Below are positions 57,784-64,000 of a stretch of DNA of 64,000 nt, piece by piece; position 1 is the stretch's first letter, and every line of letters begins with the position of its first letter. Origin of the DNA: Patiria pectinifera. Its lineage: Eukaryota > Echinodermata > Asteroidea > Valvatida > Asterinidae. The translations under genes and the position numbers were made by a program. Where the stretch lies: positions 15,958,699 to 16,022,698 of the forward strand of contig CM057133.1 in assembly GCA_029964075.1 (NCBI GenBank), in the 5' to 3' direction. The notes below the pieces were generated by a model. That model did no database searches and was not told the DNA's origin. It was given only the letters and a program-made list of their open reading frames with translations.

Positions 57784-58228
57784 GCAGACCAGTAAATAAA
57801 CTTCCATAGACCCCAATGGTACATGCTCCCACTTCAAAAATTCGGGAAAAATATTCACAACTCTCCAAGGTGTTCGAGACACACATCAAATTAAAGCTTA
57901 TTTCATCATCTTTCATTTTCTTTTCAATTTTTGGTGGGTCAACTGATGACTTTTAGGAGAAATTTCCATCTGAAGATGATCACCCCTGAAAATAGTCCTG
58001 AAGCCCATCGCCATTTTGAAAAACGATGCCTACACTCCATTGCAAAGTAGAGCGCTTTTAGGGTTCAAATTACATCAAAATAACACAGAACTGCAAGCTC
58101 CAAGTTCTGTGCATGGTTTCCACCCATATTTTTCACAAACCCTCAAGTTCATGGCCCACTGCATGCTCAAATACCAAATCGTGATTTGGCCGGCGCAGGC
58201 AATTTCGGACCGATTTACTGGTCTGCAC
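57784..58228. mobile_element. Non-autonomous repeat with GCAGACCAGTAAAT inverted ends, copy B
   Basis: Nearly identical to 13557-14025, in the same orientation. It lacks about 18 nt present in copy A before AAATCGTGATTTGG. It sits about 270 bp upstream of the vinculin-family start codon. Confidence 0.72.
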
Positions 58229-58269
58229 CCAGACATTGATTTCCATATACTCAGATATATATGGAGATC

Positions 58270-59155
58270 AATGGGTGCAACCCTGCAAGAAAAAATCTTA
58301 TAGACACTAGTGCTAAATGCGCATACTTCAAAATTCTTTTAAAAATACTCAGAACTCTCACAGGTATTCAAGCTGCACAGAAAAATGATGATCAGTGTGT
58401 CATCTTTCCTTTTCTTTTCATTTTTGGGTGGGTTGACCATTGACTTTTCGAGATATTCTCACCCAAAGAAGACGACCCCTATTTTCCCCAAAGCGGAAAA
58501 GTAGCCATCTTGAAAAACGATCCCTCCTCAACATGGTAAAATAGCGCCACTTTCGAGGCCAATAACATCCAAAATGCTCAGAATTGGATGCCCCAAGTCC
58601 GGGCTAGAGGTTCATTACCATATTTTATGGCTCTCAAAACTCTCTATTATAGTATATTTTGAGGGTCTAACTTTTATTCAGGAGCTCGCCGGACGGATTT
58701 TGGGCCTATTTACAGGTGTGCACCCATAAAACCTACAATCCTGGCCAAAATGATTGGGACACTTCTTGAGCCTGCCACGGTCACCCACTTCCCCACTCCT
58801 CCGGTCAATATGTTGCTCCCAGCTGATGGAGCACACACCGCGCAATGAGAGACAAAATTGAACAGGGGCCGGGGGAGGGGTGGGGACACCCTGAAGTCCA
58901 TCGCCATTTTGGAAAAACGGTGCCTACACTCCATTGCAAAATAGAGCGCTTTTAGGGCCCCAATTTCATCCAAGTTGCACAGAAATACAAACTCGCTGTC
59001 CTGTGTACTGCTTCCACCCTTATTGTTTACGAACCCTCAACTTTATGGTCTACAATTTGCTCAAATACTGAAGAATTTGAGGGCATGCAAATCGTGATTT
59101 GGCCAGCGTAGGCAATTTCGGGCCGATTTACTGGCCTGCACCTAGACTGTTTCCC
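58270..59155. repeat. Two further diverged relatives of the GCAGACCAGTAAAT repeat
   Basis: 58270-58735 is closest to 8935-9320. 58890-59155 is closest to copies A and B (CGGTGCCTACACTCCATTGC, GATTTACTGGCCTGCACC). Non-coding. Confidence 0.55.
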
Positions 59156-59169
59156 GGCCCATGCACCTA

Positions 59170-61540
59170 AATATATTTTTGAAGTCCAAAGGACAATGGG
59201 GTCTGGGGAACCGGACTAGCCTGCACCCTTTTAAACAGCTACAGAAGCTTTGATTATGTCTTTAGATAAAGGCCATGATAAGTTACCCAGAATGCCATCC
59301 CCACCGTCCTTTACAAGATTCTGTGAAGCTAGCCAGCCCTTCCCGGCCCAGCGTCCTAGGCCCAAGCTGCAGGGCGGGGGTACGAGCGAAGCGCTATGCA
59401 CATCGGTGTCATGAACAGAGCCCCAAGTGTAATGCAGTGCATGTCCTGGTGCTATGTGTCCACATTTCAATAGTCGTGGTGGGTTTTTTGGGAAATTAAG
59501 GATGAGAACTTCTAGTTCATATTATTTTTTACGAAAATAATGTTTGATAACAGGCTGACGAAGGACTGCTGGGAACAGCGAACGCAATATGCATATAGGC
59601 CTGATATACAGTGTTAACAAACAAATCCGTAAAAAAATCCTTTTCTTTTTAAAGACGTCCGTACGATTTTCAAATAGTAGTAGGGGAGTTGAGAATCTGT
59701 GTCTGTCCAAATACAAAGAGTAGAAGTCAGGCGCAGAACCCCTGAGAGAGGTTTGAACCCCTGCCATCCCCAAAACCCCCACCCCACCCACGTTCTGGCG
59801 CACGCACAAAATGTACATGTATCATAAAAATAATAATAAGGTCCACCTGTCCGCAACAATCGAATATAAACATATATCTCTAACAGGCCTGAACCCCCCG
59901 CCCCGCCAAAATTCCTGGATCCGCCCCTGCACGCCTGATGTCTTTTTCAAAAAAGGCCTGCATAATAATAGTTTCCATTGTTGCGTAACGAGACGTACTT
60001 TAGCACATGGGCCTACGACTAACGAGGCTGCCGTATACAATTTTCCAAAGAATTGAAAACAGGGGGCTCATTATTGCCCGAAATGTCAACTTCTTTTCGT
60101 CCATGGAGCCCAAACAGATGGACCCACCAATGTGCCACGTTTCTCCGCCTATTATTTTTGAGAAGAACTCTAAGAAGGCCGAATGGCCTAGTGGTTAGAT
60201 TCGTCGTCCACGCATCGCGCGGGGCACGGGTTCGAATCCCGTCGGTGTCTTTTTGGTTTTTATCACACTTGTTCAGTCATTATATAAGATGTTTAATTTC
60301 CCGTCGTAAATTACCAACAGTACCTTAGCTTAACCGGTAAGCACTGCTGCTGGTACTGTCCGCGAGTTCCAGGTTGGCGCCTTCGTACAGGTTCAGGGCA
60401 TTTGGTCCACTCGGAGGATCAAGGTTTAGGGGCCGCCCTGTTCCTCCCTTAGCTCTTTGCTTTTACATGGTGCCTGGCCCTCCGGGGTTATATGGATGGA
60501 TAGGGAAGGAAGTGTGTATTGGTCGGGGACGCCGAGACCCCGGAAGAGAACTAAGGGATCGGCTGGGGCATTGTTATGGCTCAGACCGATCCCTGAAAGC
60601 TTGACTAGCACATAACTTTTTGATTTTTTTTTTATCCTCTATCTTTTATACTTTGGTTTAGTTTGATATTTACGTCTGCTCGGATGTACGGTAGTTTTGA
60701 ATACGAAGCAGAGGTCTATGTCATGAATCAATGAATCATAATTGACTATAAATAAAACGAAGTTTCGTTCGATCAATATGACTACCATTATTAATGGCGT
60801 CATTTCCAATTGGACGTAAAAACGCCATATTATACCGGGGAAAAATAAAGATGTACATTGTAATATAAACATTATTTACATCTTTCAAATAACGTTTCTT
60901 TAATTGTGAACATTCCCAACAAATATAGTAATTCGCAAAATAGGGGGAAAACGCAAGATAACAAAGTCCATCACTCTTAAAATTGGAAATTCAAAATGAA
61001 AAAACAAAGTCAAGTGGAATACAAGAATGTACATTAAGGGTTGAATTGGAAATAAATCCATCGCATGGGGCTTTTACTGACTTGCTTTTTTACAGTCAGT
61101 AACATGCAGGAGCAGTTCCTGAGCAATTTTTTTTTGTGGCGGGGGGGGGGAGGGTTGAACCTTTCCCCTGCTTTGACACAAAAAAGTTAACCTATTCTAC
61201 AGCGGTTATTAACACTAGGCCTATATTACAGAATATGCATATACCCACTAACAAAGCTGCCGATGTCTGTATTTTTGTGCAAAGTGGATATTACTACCAG
61301 TAAACAGTTTAAGCGTGTCAGAAGGGGGGGGGCGTTTCGCATTTTCTTTCACGGAATTCTGTGAATTTTTGGGGGGACAAAACTGGGCATGGGCATCGCG
61401 AGGGGGGCAAGGAGGGGGGCGCTTGCCCCCCCCCCCGGAAAAAGAAAAAAAAAATTAGAAAAAAGAGAAAAAGAGGCACAAAGTCATAGTGGTGTAAATT
61501 TAATGAGTTGGGAAGGGGGGGGGGAAGTGCAAAATGTCCC
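59170..61540. other. Intergenic, G-rich tracts, no gene
   Basis: No supported coding region. Runs of 9-12 G or C occur at about 61140, 61325, 61410-61436 and 61510. The CATGGGC(A/G)TCGC motif near 61388 recurs inversely at 61630, suggesting another degraded element. Confidence 0.4.
60176..60248 (+). repeat. tRNA-like sequence (degenerate tRNA or SINE head)
   Basis: ATGGCCTAGTGGTTAGA (A-box) and CACGGGTTCGAATCCCGT (perfect T-arm with B-box). The acceptor arm does not pair convincingly with GTCGGTGTC, so a functional tRNA is doubtful. Confidence 0.45.
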
Positions 61541-61795
61541 GGTGACCCTCAATAACTGATAAATCGAGAATTTGTTGAGAAATACACGAATTTTTCGGGA
61601 AAATTTTTGCCCCCCTCTAGAAAAAGTCCTGGCGACGCCCATGGAGGGCCCTCCCCCAGATCCGCGCCTGCACCTCTTCGATCATTTTGCGCAACACATG
61701 ATCGAGTAGTGTGCATTTGTGCAATGACATCGGGGATGACCCTGCATTTCTTCAGAAGCTTTCGGCAGCAGCACGTGCCTTCCGCTGCCGTCTTC

Positions 61796-64000
61796 TGCAA
61801 GGCTAACCCTTTGCAATTTTTGTCAATTTTCGTCAAAAAATGAAATTGCTCCAAACTTCCTGGAAAGACTCCTAAGGGACCCTCGATTACATTCCAACTC
61901 GATTCAGGGACAGATATATCATTAAAAAGAAATTCATATTTTAGCCTAATTTTATGAAAAATGTAAGGGTAACCCCTTGCAATTTTTGTCAATTTTCGTC
62001 AAAAAATGAAATTGCTCCAAACTTCCTGGAAACACTCCTAAGGTCCCCTGGAACAATTTCCATTTCGATTTAGGGACAGATATATCATTAAAAAGAAATT
62101 CAAATTTTTGCCATTTTTTATATAAAAATGTAAGGCTAACCCCTTGCAATGTTTGTCAATTTTGGTCAAAAAATGAAAATGCTCCAAACTTCATGGAAAG
62201 ACTCCTTTCCTGGAACACATTCCATTTCGATTTAGGGACAGATATATCATTAAAAAGAAATTCAAATTTTTGCCAATTTTTATGAAAAATGTAAGGCTAA
62301 TCCCTTGCAATTTTTGTCAATTTTGGTCAAAAAATGAAAATGCTCCAAACTTCCTGGAAAGACTCCTAAGGGACCCTCGACTACATTCCAACTCGATTCA
62401 GGGACAGATATATCATTAAAAAGAAATTCATATTTTAGCCTAATTTTATGAAAAATGTAAGGGTAACCCCTTGCAATTTTTGTCAATTTTCGTCAAAAAA
62501 TGAAATTACTCGAAACGTCCTTGAAAGACTCCTTAGGTCCCCTGGAACACATTCCATTTCGATTTAGGGACAGATATATCATTAAAAAGAAAGTCAAATT
62601 TTAGCCAATTTTTATATAAAAATGTAAGGCTAACCCCTTGCAATTTTTGTCAATTTTGGTCAAAAAATAAAAATGCTCCAAACTTCCTGGAAAGACTTCT
62701 AAGGGACCCTCGATTACATTCCAAATCGATTCAGGGACAGATATATCATTATAAAGAAATTCATATTTTAGCCTAATTTTATGAAAAATGTAAGGGTAAC
62801 CCCTTGCAATTTTTGTCAATTTTGGTCAAAAAATGAAAATGCTCCAAACTTCCTGGAAAGACTCCTAAGGGACCCTCGACTACATTCCAACTCGATTCAG
62901 GGACAGATATATCATTAAAAAGAAATTCATATTTTAGCCTAATTTTATGAAAAATGTAAGGGTAACCCCTTGCAATGTTTGTCAATTTTGGTCAAAAAAT
63001 GAAAATGCTCCAAACTTCATGGAAAGACTCCTAAGGGACCCTCGATTACATTCCAACTCGATTCAGGGACAGATATATCATTAAAAAGAAATTCATATTT
63101 TAGCCTAATTTTATGAAAAATGTAAGGGTAACCCCTTGCAATTTTTGTCAATTTTGGTCAAAAAATGAAAATGCTCCAAACTTCCTGGAAAGACTCCTAA
63201 GGAACCCTCGATTACATTCCAACTCGATTCAGGGACAGATATATCATTAAGGCCAAAAAAAAAAGTAAGTCGTTCTCTGGTCAGCGCGCGCGTCGATTTT
63301 AATCATGCGCGTCGATCTTTTTTTTTTCCAAAATGATCCGCGGTAGCTCCAACAGACCAACAGCGCCCTCTATTGCCGCACCTCCTCAATTTTGTTTACC
63401 AAAGAGAACCAAGGAATGGGAAATTGTACCAAGGCAAATGATCGAAAGCACCAAGGCAAATTATGGAGGACACCAATGTACATGAGGACACCAAAAAAAG
63501 CAAAATAGCACCCCACCTTGTCTGTACAATCCAAGCTTGAAGAGAAAAAAAAAGCACCAAAAAAAAAATAAAAGCCGCGTGGCCGCGTCAATTCCGGAAC
63601 TTTGGTCTGACCAGAAACCCAATATTTTTTTTTTTGGCCTAAAAAGAAATTCATATTTTAGCCTAATTTTATGAAAAATGTAAGGGTAACCCTTTGCAAT
63701 TTTTGTCAATTTTCGTCAAAAAATGAAAATGCTCCAAACTTCCGGGAAAGACTCCTAAGGTCCCCTGGAACAATTTCCATTTCGATTTAGGGACAGATAT
63801 ATCATTTAAAAGAAATTCAAATTTTAGCCAATTTTTATATAAAAATGTAAGGCTAACCCCTTGCAATGTTTGTCAATTTTGGTCAAAAAATGAAAATGCT
63901 CCAAACTTCCTGGAAACACTCCTAAGGGACCCTCGAACACAGTCATTCCCACTCGATTTAGGGACAGATGTTGTCATTAAAAAGAAATTCATATTTTAGC
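61796..64000. repeat. Satellite array 2, about 166-bp period, to window end
   Basis: The CCCTTGCAAT core recurs near 61812, 61978, 62144, 62305, 62471, 62638, 62804, 62970, 63136, then 63694 and 63861 after an insert. Each unit has GGGACAGATATATCATTA. It is the reverse-complement relative of array 1. Frames of 65-70 aa in it are repeat by-products. Confidence 0.92.
63251..63639. mobile_element. Harbinger-like MITE inside satellite array 2
   Basis: Ends GGCCAAAAAAAAAA and TTTTTTTTTTGGCC are inverted. TAA at 63248-63250 and 63640-63642 is a 3-bp target duplication, and removing one TAA copy restores the satellite consensus. 389 bp with GCGCGTCGAT repeats, no transposase. Confidence 0.75.

Noticed and set aside
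60176..60248. Functional tRNA gene
   Set aside because: A good T-arm and A-box but no convincing acceptor or anticodon stem. Better explained as a tRNA relic or SINE head.
61952..63866. Several 65-72 residue minus-strand frames with near-identical sequence (MQGVSLTFL, FHFLTKIDKNCKG)
   Set aside because: They repeat every 166 bp and are translations of the satellite. Similar frames in array 1 have the same cause.

Overview
The window looks like nuclear DNA from a marine invertebrate deuterostome, most likely an echinoderm. That is an inference from short exons in long introns with GT-AG boundaries, dense palindromic MITE-type elements, tRNA-derived SINEs, a CR1/L2-like LINE fragment and an AT-rich background. 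I could run no database search, so the species is not asserted. There are no bacterial features.

Left part (1-20.5 kb). An intronless rhodopsin-class receptor gene (2547-4364, +) encodes 605 residues. It has a glycosylatable N-terminus, seven hydrophobic segments and a long Ser/Pro-rich tail. Several hallmark class A motifs are changed, so signalling may be atypical. The rest of this part is non-coding and repetitive. It holds GTACTCG low-complexity arrays, two copies of a palindromic TA-target MITE, a pogo-like MITE and a satellite array (15.6-17.6 kb) broken by a TTAA-target MITE.

Central part (20.76-57.51 kb, - strand). I assembled one large gene by hand from 28 exons. All exons join in frame and total 4713 nt, or 1570 aa. 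The product belongs to the vinculin/alpha-catenin superfamily. It has an alpha-catenin-like N-terminal and middle region (about residues 1-665) and a vinculin-like five-helix tail (about 1365-1507). Between them lie about 700 extra residues: helical-bundle-like segments, then a proline-rich linker. A 63-residue C-terminal extension follows the tail. The predicted protein is about 500 residues longer than vinculin and is the most interesting object in the window. Its introns are packed with MITEs, SINEs and a LINE fragment, and one MITE ends 3 bp from the stop codon.

Right part (57.5-64 kb). The 5' flank of the vinculin-family gene holds several related interspersed repeats, a tRNA-like sequence and G-rich tracts. 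It also holds a second satellite array (about 166-bp period, 61.8 kb to the window end), split by an insertion with a TAA target duplication. This satellite is homologous to the one at 15.6-17.6 kb but lies in the opposite orientation, so related arrays flank the large gene.

No functional link between the receptor and the vinculin-family gene can be read from the sequence.
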